From assembly GCF_004798865.1 (NCBI RefSeq), contig NW_025335268.1, positions 6,847,127 through 6,911,126 of the forward strand: a stretch of 64,000 nucleotides of DNA, in the 5' to 3' direction. The notes beneath the pieces are model-generated. The model was not told where the DNA came from. It saw nothing but the letters and a program-made list of their open reading frames with translations, and did not search any database. Source of the DNA: Varanus komodoensis. Its lineage: Eukaryota; Chordata; Lepidosauria; Squamata; Varanidae. The position numbers and the translations under genes were made by a program. Below are positions 11,338-23,395 of this stretch, one piece after another (position 1 is the first letter of the stretch; the number at the start of each line of letters is the position of its first letter).

Positions 11338-11666
11338 CAGTGCTTTTTTTTGTTAAAAAAAAAAAAGATGCTGGAACTCACGTCTTGGGGTCACACTTTT
11401 ACACAATTGTCGCTGCCGGCAGTAAGCACTCAGCGCGCAACCACATGACCGATCCCAAGCTGAGCAGCGCCCCAAGCCAAGCAGCGCCCTCACAATCAGC
11501 GCCAACAATCAGCGCCGACACACAAGCAGCTCGCAGGCACTATGTTAATGATTTTTGCTGCCGACCTGCTACACCCAACAGGACGATTCACAATCACTTG
11601 GAAAAATCCGTCAAAAAATGGTGCTGGAATGCTGTTCCGGTGCGTTCTATGACAAAAAAAGCCCTG
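11338..11666. mobile_element. hAT-superfamily non-autonomous element with perfect 8-bp TSD
   Basis: The element starts cagtgcttttttttg and ends gacaaaaaaagccctg (complement cagggctttttttgtc). The target duplication GTAGAAGG is exact at 11330-11337 and 11667-11674. The 8-bp duplication and CAG...CTG ends are diagnostic of hAT. The interior has tandem agcagcgcc/tcagcgcc units and no transposase. The intact TSD suggests a fairly recent insertion. Confidence 0.9.
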
Positions 11667-11966
11667 GTAGAAGGTAAGCAATTTGGTAACAATCTGTTAC
11701 TGGTAAGTTTCTCTGCATTAGCCCAAGATGTGAAGCTGTCTCAAACTGAGATGGATCATTGGTCCATCCAAGTGCTTTCTTTGCTGATTTATGGAGGCTC
11801 TTCAGCATTTTTACTGGCCATACTACTTATCTTCTTTGAACCGGGTGTGTTGTGCATACAAAAGAGATGCAGTACTGCTGGTCTGTGGATCTTCCTCTCC
11901 TGCAAAGATTCAGCCCCTTACATGATGGGGGAAATCTTCAGGGTTTGAACCTACAACTGCATAGGC

Positions 11967-12441
11967 CAGTAATGGCGAACCTATGGCACGTGTGCCAAGT
12001 CACCCCAGCATCGCCCCAGCAGCCGAGCATTGGATAGCAGCACACACAGGGGTCATGCGCATGCTTGGAAAGGATTAGTGGTGCCAGGCAATGATGTCAC
12101 AAGCCACAATTCATTAGCTGTGACTTGACCGAGCTTTCACATGGCCGGTCAGTGTACTGCCAAGGATATATATATATATTTGCTTGGACTGGCTGTGAGT
12201 TTTAATACATTTGTTTTTATTAACACAAGATTTTAGCTTTGAGTTTTCTTATGAAAAATTGAAGTTTAATATCTAAGATTTAGCAAAGATATGTTCTAAT
12301 TAATGTTGTGCTGTCCCCCTGGCATATTTGAATTTGCAGCATCATATTCAGGTTTTATTGCAGTGTTGGCACTTTGCAGTAAATAAGTGGGTTTTGGGTT
12401 GCAGTTTGGGGACTCAGTCTCTAAAAAATTCACCATCACTG
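11967..12441. mobile_element. hAT element (OposCharlie-like ends) with perfect 8-bp TSD
   Basis: The ends are cagtaatggcgaacctatgg and, in complement, cagtgatggtgaattttttag. The duplication GCATAGGC is exact at 11959-11966 and 12442-12449. The terminal text resembles the 'cagtgatggcgaacct' family of Charlie-type hATs, some of which moved horizontally among tetrapods; the exact family name is from memory and needs a library match. It is 475 bp, non-coding, with a short TA run inside. Confidence 0.88.
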
Positions 12442-12949
12442 GCATAGGCAATACCTTGTAGGAATGTGAGGCCTAAATAACTGTGTAATGGGGAAACAAA
12501 GTACTGATTGTGCAAATATAAGGAAACTGTGGTATGTGGTCATATTCAGAATAGTCCTATGTGCATTTGCTAATAGTGAAGGACAGATTGTCCTGACTTT
12601 TTTTTTCTAAAGGAAGAGCCACACCTAAATATGCAAATAACACTTTGGGGACAAATCAGATTTTTGATGTGTGGAATCCTAGGAGTGAGAATTCTGAAGA
12701 AATACTGATTCTAAGAAATCAAGGCTATTTGCATTATTCAGTATTTAGTTTACAGTTTGCCATAATTAGCTGTCCCTTTACAAAGTGCTTTGACTCTCAC
12801 CTTTGCTGTACAGTATTTTCTTGTGGAACACCAGATGGATTATGTTGCTGTTAAATTGCAAACTTATTCAGAATGGACAGACATTTACTGTGCTGTTCAG
12901 CAATAATTGGCACCTTATGCATAGATCCTGCAAGAAACAGCAACAGCAT

Positions 12950-13285
12950 TATTATAACATTTCTATGCCGCCCCTTGCCGAAGCCTCGGGGCGGCTTACA
13001 ACACAATAAAATACATTGAAATACAATAGAACATAATAAATTACAAAAATACAAAAAATACACTGAGTTTCAAACATAATAATATAAAATTAAAAATAAC
13101 AGTATAAAATAAGTAAATAAATAATATAGGAGGAGAAAAGAGAAGGAAGAAGAAGTTGCCCTGGCCAGATCATATATTTTAACAATTAAAATGATGTTTA
13201 AATAAAAAGGTCTTTACCTGGCACCGAAAAACCAGTAACGACGGTGCCAGGCGGACCTCTTTGGGGAGTGAATTCCATATATGCT
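12950..13285 (-). mobile_element. L2-type LINE 3' end (same family as 8948-10545)
   Basis: The complement reads ggtccgcctggcaccgtcgt then an FFGAR-type end, aaagacctttttattt, a long AT-rich 3' UTR and aagccgccccgaggcttcgg, matching the end of the copy at 10.3-10.5 kb. About 340 bp, 5'-truncated. The flank 12450-12949 shows nothing recognised. Confidence 0.85.
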
Positions 13286-13429
13286 ATAATATGCCTTGAA
13301 GGGGACTGTTAATGCTCCTTCCAGCTGTCCTTCCGGTGGTGAGGAGTCAAACTGAACTTGCTTTGCCTCCTTACTGGATAAATAGGACAGTCATTGGCTG
13401 TTTATCCTAGGTAGGTTCTAGTGCTATAG

Positions 13430-13567
13430 CAGCTTTTTCCAACATGGTGCCTGCCTTATGTTTTGGCCTACAACTACCATCAGCTTCAGCCAGAATGGCC
13501 AGTGGGCAGGAATGATGGGGGTTGGAGTCTAAAACATGCAGAAGACATTGGTCAGGGGAAGGTTGGG
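13430..13567. mobile_element. hAT-like MITE
   Basis: ttttggcctacaactaccat and the complementary gatgggggttggagtctaaa form the palindromic core typical of the small DNA family also at 3927 and 35925. It is diverged. From 13568 to 14737 nothing is recognised. Confidence 0.55.
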
Positions 13568-14742
13568 CAGTAATTCATGACATAAATATCCATGTTCTCC
13601 AGTGCACCCATTAGAATCTTCTTTGCCCAGTTAAATCAACTCTCAGCTGTTCTAGGCTTTCCATTGTAGCATTCTGGTTTTCCTTTCTTTTCAAAAAAAT
13701 ATGTTCATCCAAAATCACATTGTTCAGATTGGACCTTTGCAACACAGCAATTGCTTTTGTTTTCAGACCCTCTGAGTTGAATTATAAAATCAAACATCCA
13801 ACACAAAAGCATTCCTCTTCAGATTCAGAAGCAAAAGCAAGGCCTCTAAAATGCAGACCTGCAATTGATTCTACTTGTACAAATCCAAACACTTTTCAGC
13901 CCATTCTCTTTTTATAGGAATAGGGTCTCTTGCTTATGTAATACCTTCTGTATTCAAAGCTGTCATTCTCTGGAGGAACATGTACATCTATAAATATATT
14001 CATACTTGAAGCTCTATTGAAAAATCAGGCAATGGCATCACAAAATTTCTGCTCTATGCATCACCATGATGCATAATCTTGTTTATGGAGAACACTTGGC
14101 ATCGATGAGTATGCTGGAAGCTGGCACAGAATATGGTCTTTTCATCAAACAAGGTGAACATTAAGATCAAGCTGTGTGTGATGTGCAAATGTGCGTAAAG
14201 CAAGCATATTAATAAAATTGTTATACTACTTTTCTACCAGGGAACCTAAGAAAATCTGTCATTCTCAAATACTAAATAAATGTGTCTTACACTAAATGCT
14301 GCAACATTATTTGTGGCCAGTTGATGGTCTTTTTGCAGGCCTTTTCCTCTGTTCTTCTGTCCATCAGAATCCACAGGCCTGAAGCAGTCCCAGAAAAGAC
14401 AGGTAAGTGGCTGGCCCAGTAGTGTACTCAAGCCTGCAAATTGTCCCTCCTTCTGAGGAAAAGGCGTTTTGGGAAAGGCATGTTTTGAGGGAAGTTATGT
14501 ATAAAGAAGAGGAAGTTAAATCCTCTCTCCACCTATCATGTCCCCAAATTCAAGCAGTTTCCACAGTCACTGGTTTAGCCAGATGGGACTTCAGCAGCCC
14601 CCATACACCTACCCAACGTGTAACAAACGATGGGGGCACTGACCAACATTGGCAACATCTGCTACTGGACTGGCATGGAATACCAGGGCCCACTGGTGCT
14701 AGCCCTGCTTACTGCAGCATCCTTCCTTTTTAGTTCAAAAAG

Positions 14743-14876
14743 CACACATACGGGTGCTACACCTGCGCAGTGCCTATGGCTGGGAGATTGATAGCTAATG
14801 GTTTTGGTGGGAAACTCCGCTCCCCTCCCCCCGTAGTAGTATATATGGAGCAGAGTGTCTGCCATTTTCCAGTCTT
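14743..14876 (+). repeat. DIRS left inverted terminal repeat
   Basis: About 134 bp from cacacatacgggtgctac to tgccattttccagtctt. It is the reverse complement of 19493-19625 with scattered mostly C/T and G/A differences. It contains an atatatggag TATA-like stretch. Confidence 0.9.
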
Positions 14877-17800
14877 CGCCGTTCGTTGTGCCTCGTACTG
14901 CTTTCGCTCTTGCTAAGATCGTTTCTCATTCTTCTCCGCTTTTGCGATTTCTCTTTCTCCTTTTTCCAAGTTCATATTTCCTCGCCCTTATTGCTCGTTA
15001 GTGTTCCTGTTAGTCTCTTCGTTCCTCCTCTTCTTGTTTTCTAAAAAACAAAAAACCGGCACCGACTAGGGAGAGCGGTAGATCAGTGTCGCCAGGAGAT
15101 TCTTCCTCCAGCATTCCAGCTCCCTATTGGATGGACTCGGATGAGTCCGAGGTTGATTTGACTTAACCTGATGCTGCTGTCACATCTCAGGGCCCCGGAT
15201 CACCAGAAGAGCCGCATATCTCCTTTGCAGAGTTGATGTCCAGGCTGGTTTGGTCGCTGGAGATCGAGGCTCAGCACCAGCCCGGTCCCAGCACCGATCG
15301 GTTCTACAGTGTGGTCCGGGGTGAACAATCGACCTCCATCGCCTTGCTGCTTATTACAATTCTGCGTCAGGCGATGACCCAGCCATGGGACCTCCCGGCT
15401 CACCCTCAACCAACATCAAGGAGATACGAAGCCATGTATTGGGTTCAGAAGGAGGACTCCCGTTCCTCCTACGTCGCCCTAGACCAAACTCGGTCATGGT
15501 GGAGTCTTCTCAGGGCCGAGAGGCAAGGGGTCACACCGCGCCCCGTGACAAGGAAGGGAGGAAGATTGACTCCCTCGCACGCCGAGTCTATGTGGCCTCT
15601 GGACTTGGCCTGCGAATCTCCAATTATGAGGCGACATTGGCGCGCTACCAATATTTTATAATGCAGCGCCTGGACAACATCATTGCCGCTCTCCCAGACA
15701 AACAAGGCAACCTTGCAAGGGTTTTCATAAAGGAGGTCATGCAGGTCGCAGTACAACAGCTCTCCACGGCCAGACACCATGTGGATACCGATTTGAGGGC
15801 CTTAGTCAGTGCCATATCCCTCCGACGACATGCTTGGTTGCGTAATTGCAACTTTCTGGAGGAGATGAAGAGAAGGATTGAGGAGATGCCCTTTGACGGG
15901 TCCGGCCTCTTCAACACGAAGACTGACCACAAGTTAAAGAAGATACACGAGTCTAGGATGACGGCTCGATGCATGGAGATGCAGCCTCAGCCTAGACGTA
16001 AGTGGTCTTGGACCCGTCCACATTACCGACAGCAGTATCAGCCCTGACAATAGCCACAGCACCTCTAGCAACGCCGCAGACAACAGCCGCCTCAGCGATT
16101 CCAACAAGGCCACTGCCATTTTGATGGTGACAAGTGCCAACGCTGATGGGACAGGTGTACCTTTCCTCTGCTCCCATTCCCACCTTTCCCTCTCTCATTT
16201 GGGGACCGGCTGAAAGGCCGACTCCCCATTTGGGAGTCCATCACATCTGATCGGTGGGTGTTATCCATCATTCAGCACGGATATTGAATAGAATTCGACA
16301 TTGTTCCACCATCGAGTCTGATCCGGTTTACTCCATGCTCGCCCATATTGTTGGACGAAGTTCACCAGCTCCTTTGTAAAGGAGTGGTTCATCATTTGTC
16401 TCTATTTGAAGGACTCCACGGATTCTGTTCTAGATAATTTATGGTCCCGAAACAGGATGGGGGTCTCCAACCAATATTGGATCTAAGAGCTATTAATAGA
16501 TTTATAACACCAAAGAAATTTCGGATGACCACCCTTCAAAACATTCTACCGTTGCTGAGGCAAGAGGACTGGTTTGCCTCATTGGACTTGAGGGACGCCT
16601 ATTTCCACATTTCGATCCATCTGTGTCATAGGCGTTTCCTCAGTTTTGCCATTGGTTCTGAAATCTTCGAATTCACGGTGCTCCTGTTTGGGCTGGCTAT
16701 GGCCCTGAGGGTCTTTACAAAGTGCATGGCCCTGGTCTGCACATATCTCCGACTACGTGGTGTTCAAATATACCCCTATCTCGACGATTGGTTATTAGTC
16801 TCTCAGACCAGAGAAGAACTTTTTTCCTCTATACATATGACTTGCACCCTACTGCAGGATCTTGGACTTTGCATTAATCTTGAGAAATCCTCTCTTGTTC
16901 CTGCGCAGATGATCAATTCATCGGAGCCCGTCTGGATTCCATGGTGGCAAAAGCATTCCTTCCACGAGACAGGCAGCATACTCTTGCTCGACACATCCAT
17001 CGAAGGCGATGGGACAGGACAGTTCCTGCCCGATCTATCCAAAGACTCTTGGGACACATGGCCGTGTTGGTCGCCATCGATCCAAATGCCAGACTTCGAC
17101 TTCGCCCTCTCCAGCTCTACTTCAACAAGATGTTTCGACCACAAAAGGACTTGTCTACGAAGTTAATTCGACTCCCGTCCTCTGTTCTACAATCTCTGAT
17201 ATGGTGGACAGTTCCAGCCAACTTAAATGTTGGGGTTCCGTTCCGACCCCAGTGCCCTACAGTGACTCTCGGTACCGATGCATCCCTGCTTGGATGGGGA
17301 GCAGTGTGTTCAGATCTATGCACTCAAGGTGTTTGGAATCTACAGGAGTCTAAGCATCATATCAATTTCCTGGAACTTCTGGCAGTATTCAAGGCCCTAT
17401 GATTGTTCGAGGATGTTCTTCGGCACCAAGTTGTTCAGATAACCTCGGACAACAATGCTACAGTCTTTTATCTGAACAAACAAGGCAGGACAAAGTCACC
17501 CATGTTGGCTCGGCTATTGATACAGATATGGAACTGGTGCATCCCGAGAGACATTGCTCTCGTAGCAGTACATCTAGCCGGTACGGACAATGTCGAGGCC
17601 GATCTTCTAAGCGGACAAATGTCGACATCTTACAAGTGGGAGCTGGATCGACAGATATGTGACCAACTCTTCCATCGCTGGGGGCATCCAGACATGGACT
17701 TGTTCGCTACCCGGCAGAACAGGGTATGTGAGAATTTTTGCTCAAGAGCGGGAGTCAGACAAGGATCATCAGGGGATACTTTTATGATCCCTTGGAGCAA

Positions 17801-19230
17801 TATGAGCTTTTACGCTTTCCCTCCGATTCCCCTAGTTATGAGAGTAATATCGAAGATAGTTCACGACAGGGCCACAGGACTGCTGATAACTCCATGGTGG
17901 CCACGCCAAGCATGGTTTTCAACACTTCTTCGAATATCTCACGAAGAATATCTTCAACTTTCGTCTGTTCCTTATCTAATAACTCAGCAAGAGGGCACAG
18001 TTCGCCACCCGGATTTAACATCGCTGAAATTAACAGCCTGGCAGATTCGATAACTGTCGGTACTGACTCGGTACTGATGGCGTGTACCTCTTCTACAGAT
18101 CGTGTCCCCGGATCCGACACTCGAATCAAGGCTTCGAATCCGTTGCTTTTCCCTGCTTCATCGGATTCGACTGTTTTCCACCCAGAGATTCAGAGCATTC
18201 TTGAATCTGTGTTAAGACTGTCAACCCAAAAATCATATGAGGCAAAGTGGCGGTGATTCTCTACTTTTGCTGAGTCTCGTTCATTTCTTCCATATTCAGC
18301 ATCCATAGTGAATATTCTTCAGTTTCTCTTAGAACTCCACCATTTAGGACTTAAACCATCTTCCATAAAGGTGTACACGGCGGCAGTTTCTTACTACTGT
18401 GGTACAATTCAGGGATCCTCCTTTTTTTCTCAACCACTGATAAAGAGATTCCTTAAAGGACTGCATAACCTCCATCTGACGATCAGACCAGTTATGCCTA
18501 CTTGGAGTCTTTCAGTGGTATTACAAGCACTAACCAGAGCTCCATTTAAACCTTTGGTGACTATTGATTTGCGCCTTGTTTCTTGGAAGACAGCATTTCT
18601 TGTAGCAATTACATCAGCTCGAAGAGCTAGTGAGCTCTGTGCCCTCAGGGTAGACCCTCAATATTTGAATTTTCATAGGGAGAAAGAAAGTTCTGTGAAT
18701 GGATCCGTCTTTTCTACCGAAAGTGGCTACTACTTTTCACTTGAGTCAAGAGATCATCTTACCTGCTTTTTTTCCATCTCCATCGAATCCGATTGAGAGA
18801 TCCTTTCATGCGCTCGATGTATGGCGCTGCTTAGCCTTTTATAGATCAAGGACTGAATCTATCTGTTGCTCCAATCGGCTCTTTGTTAAATACTCTGAGC
18901 AGGAGCAAGGTTCTCCTGTTACCCGTCAAAGACTCTCCAAATGGATAGTTCACACTATAAGTTTGTCCTACCAGTTGGCTAAGATAGACTTACCTACAGT
19001 CCCAAGCAGTCATTCTACACGAGCAGTAGCTGCTTCTTCAGCCTTCGCGGCGGGTGTCCCGATTGACGATGTCTGCAGGGCGGCCACCTGGGCCACTCCA
19101 TGCACATTCGCTAAGCATTATCATTTGGATGTTCGTGCGAGACAGGACTGTTTCTTTGGCAGAGCTGTTCTTTCAGCTGTTCTTCATTGATGACACCTCC
19201 CCTCCTCCAGTCAGGGTAAGCTTTCTAATC

Positions 19231-19326
19231 TGCCCATATGTGTGATGCACAGAGGCCACGACAAGAAAAGCAGGTTGCTTACCTGTAACTGATGTTCTTC
19301 GAGTGGCCATCTGTGCAGTCACATAA
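19231..19326. repeat. DIRS internal complementary region
   Basis: The first part (tgcccatatgtgtg) complements the outer edge of the left repeat. The second part (19264-19324, from agaaaagcaggttgctta) is the complement of the 60-bp right-end extension at 19621-19680. This is the arrangement described for DIRS-1, where it is thought to template circle closure during replication. Confidence 0.88.
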
Positions 19327-19492
19327 CCCACCTGCTGGCCCTGCTCAGTGTCAATGGGTGGAACTTGTTATCGGTACCATACTGTTCTTTATGCTCGGTA
19401 CCTACACCATATTTCTTAAGTTGTCATCGGTACCGACAACGTTTTTCCTTAGTTTAAATTTTTTCTCTAGAGAGCGAACGTCCGGTCTATCA

Positions 19493-19680
19493 AAGACTGG
19501 AAAATGGCGGACACTCCGCTCCATATATACTACTGCAGGGGGGACAGTGGAGTTTCCCGCCAAAACCGTTAGCTATCAAACTCCCGGCCATAGGCACTGC
19601 ACAGGCGCAGCACCCATATGTGTGACTGCACAGATGGCCACTTGAAGAACATCAGTTACAGGTAAGCAACCTGCTTTTCT
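19493..19680 (-). repeat. DIRS right inverted terminal repeat plus outer extension
   Basis: 19493-19625 pairs with the left repeat. 19621-19680 is an extension absent from the left end but complementary to 19264-19324. It ends at ctgcttttct. Confidence 0.9.
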
Positions 19681-20710
19681 ACAACAATATGTTTATTTAT
19701 TTCCAAGTAAATGAGTTTAAGTGTAGCAGGAGTAAATTCCATTTTATCCCAGTAGTTGTGATGGTGTTACTCAACAAAATTAAAAATAGAAACAGTCTGA
19801 GAAGTTTTGCATTTTAAACTGAGTTGGTAAATATTTTTTTGTTTTGTTTACTCTAACATACCAGGAATCTAGAATCATGGAATGGAAAGTGAGTGGGGAG
19901 AGAAGGGAAGAGTTAACTGAAGTTACATCCAGGGCTTTCTAAAGCTACTCACATTTGGATCACCATAAAGGTCACAGTTGTATCACACATCTCCAAAGTC
20001 AGCAGCTTATATTCAACCAGTGCAGGATGGAGGGACTGGCAGGGATGATGTCCTTGTCCCTATCCTCGTACCCTGCATTTGTGCAGGATGAGCTTTTTTA
20101 CCCATCTAGAAAAACTTTGGCAGGAGAGGGAAGGAAGCTGAAGAGGCCCCAAGGTATCTTGTATCCTGGTCTTTCTGGACTCTACCCCTCTGTCCACTGA
20201 GATGTCCCCTTTTACTCCTTTCCAAGTTTGTGTTCCCAACCTCGACATGGTTGCCAACATGGTTCTGTATGTGCCAGCTGTGAGCGGGAGGGACCAGATT
20301 GCAGATTCCTCCTTCCAAAGTCAGAGTGCTGTTTCCAGCTGGATCATGGAATCCAAAGTATCCTATGCCCCCTCCCCCTCCAAGGCTATCTAGAGGCTAT
20401 GGGATTGTTCCTTAAATCTAGAGTCTCAAGTCACCTAGCTGCAACACTGCCTACAGCAGCTACTTCCAAAGGGTTTGAAAAGCAGGAAAGCATGCATTAG
20501 TAGTCTTGTGAGATGAGGAGCAAATTGGAATGATATGGAGAAGAAAAAGAAAGCTAGTGGGGAATGGATTAATAGATTACCTCTGCCATGCCACTTTTCT
20601 GGTCAAAACAGGTCCCTTTCAAAAATGTTTTTCAGCAGAAACACTGGCCATGGGATCTGACTTGCATGTGTTCGTGCACAGAATGTAATTTGCTCTTCAG
20701 GGCCACCTAG
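19681..20710. other. Stretch without recognised genes
   Basis: It includes a GC-richer part (20000-20450) with open frames up to 90 codons on both strands, none resembling a known protein. No repeat family could be assigned. Confidence 0.5.
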
Positions 20711-21078
20711 ATGCATTCAAAACATGGTGCTGGAGGAGAACCTGTGAAAACCTTAGACCAGCAGAAAAATAAACAAGTGTGTCCCTGATCAAAGCAGCAA
20801 GAACTTTCCCTGGGAGCAAAAATGACAAAACTGAGGTTGTCATACTTCAGACACATCATGAAAAGGCAAAACTCACTGGAGAAGACAATCATGCTGCAGA
20901 AAGCCAAAGGCAGAAGAAAAGGGGGAAGACCAGCTATGAGATGGATCAATTCCATAAAGGAAGTCACAACCTTGAGGTTACAAGAGCTGAGTAGGACTGT
21001 CAAGGACAAGAAATTTTGGAGAGCATTTATCCACAGAGCTGTCTTGTCAGAGATTACTTGATGGTACATAATAGTAAC
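20711..21078 (+). mobile_element. RTE-clade (BovB-like) LINE, 3' fragment
   Basis: It opens with AFKTWCWRR and then, after a frame change, TKLRLSYFRHIMKRQNSLEK, GRPAMRWINSIKEVT and FWRAFIHRA. This is the same C-terminal text as the copies at 155-735, 36308-36500 and 43647-44203. It is 5'-truncated and frameshifted. Confidence 0.85.
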
Positions 21079-22251
21079 AGGTGGGGAAGGCTGAGCACCC
21101 TTGCAAGGTGAGAAAGAAATGTTTACCTCTTTCTTTGCCTGCTATAGTCCTGAAAAACATAACCTTTCCAAAGTGGCTATATGCCTTAAAGGGGAATCTT
21201 CTCGCTGGAAGTTGCAAAGTCAAAAAAAGTGGCCACCATGTGCTGCATTTCTTCCAAGATAAATTGGCTAATGCAAACCAAGTGAAAGTCCCTGTCCACA
21301 CCTTGCCTGGTCCTGAAGATATTCAGGCTTCTCTGTGCCTGTGTAGACCAAAAAAAAAAAGGAAAAAGAAAAGACGGAAGGAAGAAACAGAAACCTCATA
21401 TGGATTGCATTCACAGAATTAACTTGACCTCTAGTTTGGCTCTCACACTCTTGTTTTATGAGCACAACAAAAAGTTCTTGTTCAGGAATAAGAGACTTGA
21501 TATTTAGGGGCCTGAACTAGGATTTCCTGCAGTCATGCTCTAATAGCTAGCCTCCTGTTGTGCTGTGTCTACTAAAAGGGTTGGAAGGCTCTGTTGTGAT
21601 AGCCTTGCAATCAGGAATGATTTTTTGACCATTTGTATTTTCACTTCCACACCAATTCTGGACTTGATACTGCTGCATCTAGTCCAGGACTAATTGTGCA
21701 GTACTCCTGTGGAGCATGAGCTGAAATGGATCATATGCATGCACTGTGGAGATCAGAAGGAAGGAGAAGTGCTTATATTGCAAATTGTGTTGTTCGTAAG
21801 TATCATCTGATACCACAGGAACAGACAGAAGAGACACAATGGGAAAGCCAAAATTATGGTTAAGAGACCTTGGCCCACTGAGGAAATTACTTGCTCCTGC
21901 AGGATCACACACACTCCTTTCCTGGTGCTGAAGGTGTCTGACAGAGTTGCAATGAGTTCTGGAACATATTCTTTAGATCAGGATATGTGCAAGATCTCTA
22001 GGATAGGAACAGTTCTAGGTCTAAGTTTTTTAAGCCCTTCTGGGATGATGACTGAAGTGCAGTACAGTGCTGTGATAGTCATAATAAGAATATAAGCACA
22101 TTAACTGAAAGGTAGACTAGAAACTGGTCTTTCATATTTCATTCTTGAACAAGGTGCTAGAGCATGTGGTTTCTTCTGCTCAGCTCCAGGGATTTCTGCA
22201 TGAGACTGATGAGCAAAATCCATTTCAATGTGGCTTCAGAACACACAACAG
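21079..22251. other. Stretch without recognised genes
   Basis: It contains a purine-rich run (21350-21390, A-rich with GGAAGGAAG) whose translation gives lysine-rich low-complexity text. No known element or gene. Confidence 0.55.
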
Positions 22252-23065
22252 GAAGCAGAGTCATGCTGGATCAGACCAAAGGTTCATCTAGTCCAACACT
22301 CTGCACACATGGTAGCGTACCAGCTACCACAGGACCACTCAAACAGAATAGATGCAAGACCTCTGTCTGTCCAAGCTCCTGAGCAACGAAGCCATGCCAC
22401 TCCTGAGCAGCCATGCCACTTTTGATAAAGGAGATAGCACATGGCCAGCAAAGCTAGTAGCCACAGATAGCCTCCTCTTCTGGAAATCTGGCCAGTGTCC
22501 CTTTAAAGCTGTCTAAATAGGTGGCCATCATCACTTTCCATGGCCACTAATTCATAGTGTAATTATAGAATTTGCGAAAAAGTACTTCTTTTTGCCTGCC
22601 CTAAACCTTCCACCAATCATCTTCATGGGATGACCCTGGGTTTGAGTGTTACGAGAGAGAAAAATGTTTTCGCCTCTATTTTCTCCACACCATGCATTAT
22701 TTTAAATGCCTTTATCATACCTTCCCTTACTTGCCTTTTTTGTGAGTTAAATTATCCCAGTTCTTGTAGCCACTCCTCTAGTCCCTGATTATTTTCATAG
22801 CCGCCTGATTATTTTCATTGCCTGTCTCTGTACCTTTTCCAACTCGATAATGTGCTTACTCAGGTGAGGCAACCACAAATAGTTTGAGTGTGGTAGCAAG
22901 TATTTGTATAAGGGGTGTATAGCTCTATTTTCTGTTCTATTCCTATTTATGCCTAGCCTTCATGCTTTTTCACAGCAGCTGAGTACTGGGCTGACATTTT
23001 CATCGAGCTCTCTACTACTAGCCCAAGATCCCTTTCTTGCTCAGTCGCTGTTAATTCAGGCCTGA
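22252..23065 (-). mobile_element. CR1-like LINE, 3' end (antisense)
   Basis: Read in reverse, it starts with TEQERDLGLVVESSMKMSAQ...AAVKK (a CR1-clade reverse transcriptase signature) and continues through YDKGI-type text, GHPMKMIGGRFRAGKKKYFF, and a tail ending in the complement of atgctggatcagaccaaagg. Several frame breaks. A short tandem duplication (ctgattattttcat) lies near 22790-22818. Related 3' ends occur in sense at 31250, 32425 and 34045. Confidence 0.65.
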
Positions 23066-23104
23066 TTGTAAGACAGATACTGCTTTCACCAGGAAGTAGG
23101 CAGC

Positions 23105-23395
23105 AAGAGTATGGCCCTGTTAGTTCTGCTGGATCTTTTGGTGGTTTTCCATACCTTGTGAGGCATCCATCAGAGATGGGATTGGGAGCCATCATTGTAT
23201 GGTGGCGCCAGTTTTTTGGAGGAGGAGGAATCTCAGGTGGTGGATTCCTGTACATGCTGTGACAGCCTGAGGCCCCCCTCAGGGTTCCATCATCCCCCCC
23301 CCGCCCCCACTATTTAACATACACATAACGCAGTGGGAGAGATTGTCCAAAGTTCTGAGGCTTGGCAATATCTGTATGATGATGATCTCAAACTA
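23105..23395 (+). mobile_element. L2-type LINE fragment, old
   Basis: ALLVLLDLLVVFHT, a C-rich PQG-box remnant and LFNIHITQW parallel the motif A to motif B text of the L2 copy at 8.95-9.2 kb. It is heavily decayed. It abuts the CR1-like copy on the opposite strand. From 23396 to 24224 nothing is recognised. Confidence 0.6.

Larger units (their letters stand above)
14738..19680 (+). mobile_element. DIRS retrotransposon fossil, near full length, broken
   Basis: A DIRS-group element (tyrosine-recombinase retrotransposon, kin of LTR elements), about 4.9 kb. Parts in order: left inverted terminal repeat, GAG-like region (about 15.1-16.05 kb), reverse transcriptase (about 16.44-16.95 kb, with YLDDW), RNase H (about 17.25-17.65 kb), a following methyltransferase-like stretch, tyrosine recombinase (about 18.3-19.2 kb), internal complementary region, and right inverted repeat with an outer extension. 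It is broken, with roughly half a dozen interruptions. Its two terminal repeats differ by eye at about one base in ten, mostly C/T and G/A, so it is of middling age. No target duplication is seen, as expected for a recombinase-integrated element. Confidence 0.92.

Noticed and set aside
11340-11948. 202-codon open frame as a gene
   Set aside because: Its first half lies inside a hAT element bounded by an 8-bp duplication, and the rest reads through unique DNA with no domain.
21081-21422. 113-codon frame with a lysine-rich end
   Set aside because: The lysine run comes from an A-rich low-complexity tract; no other coding support.
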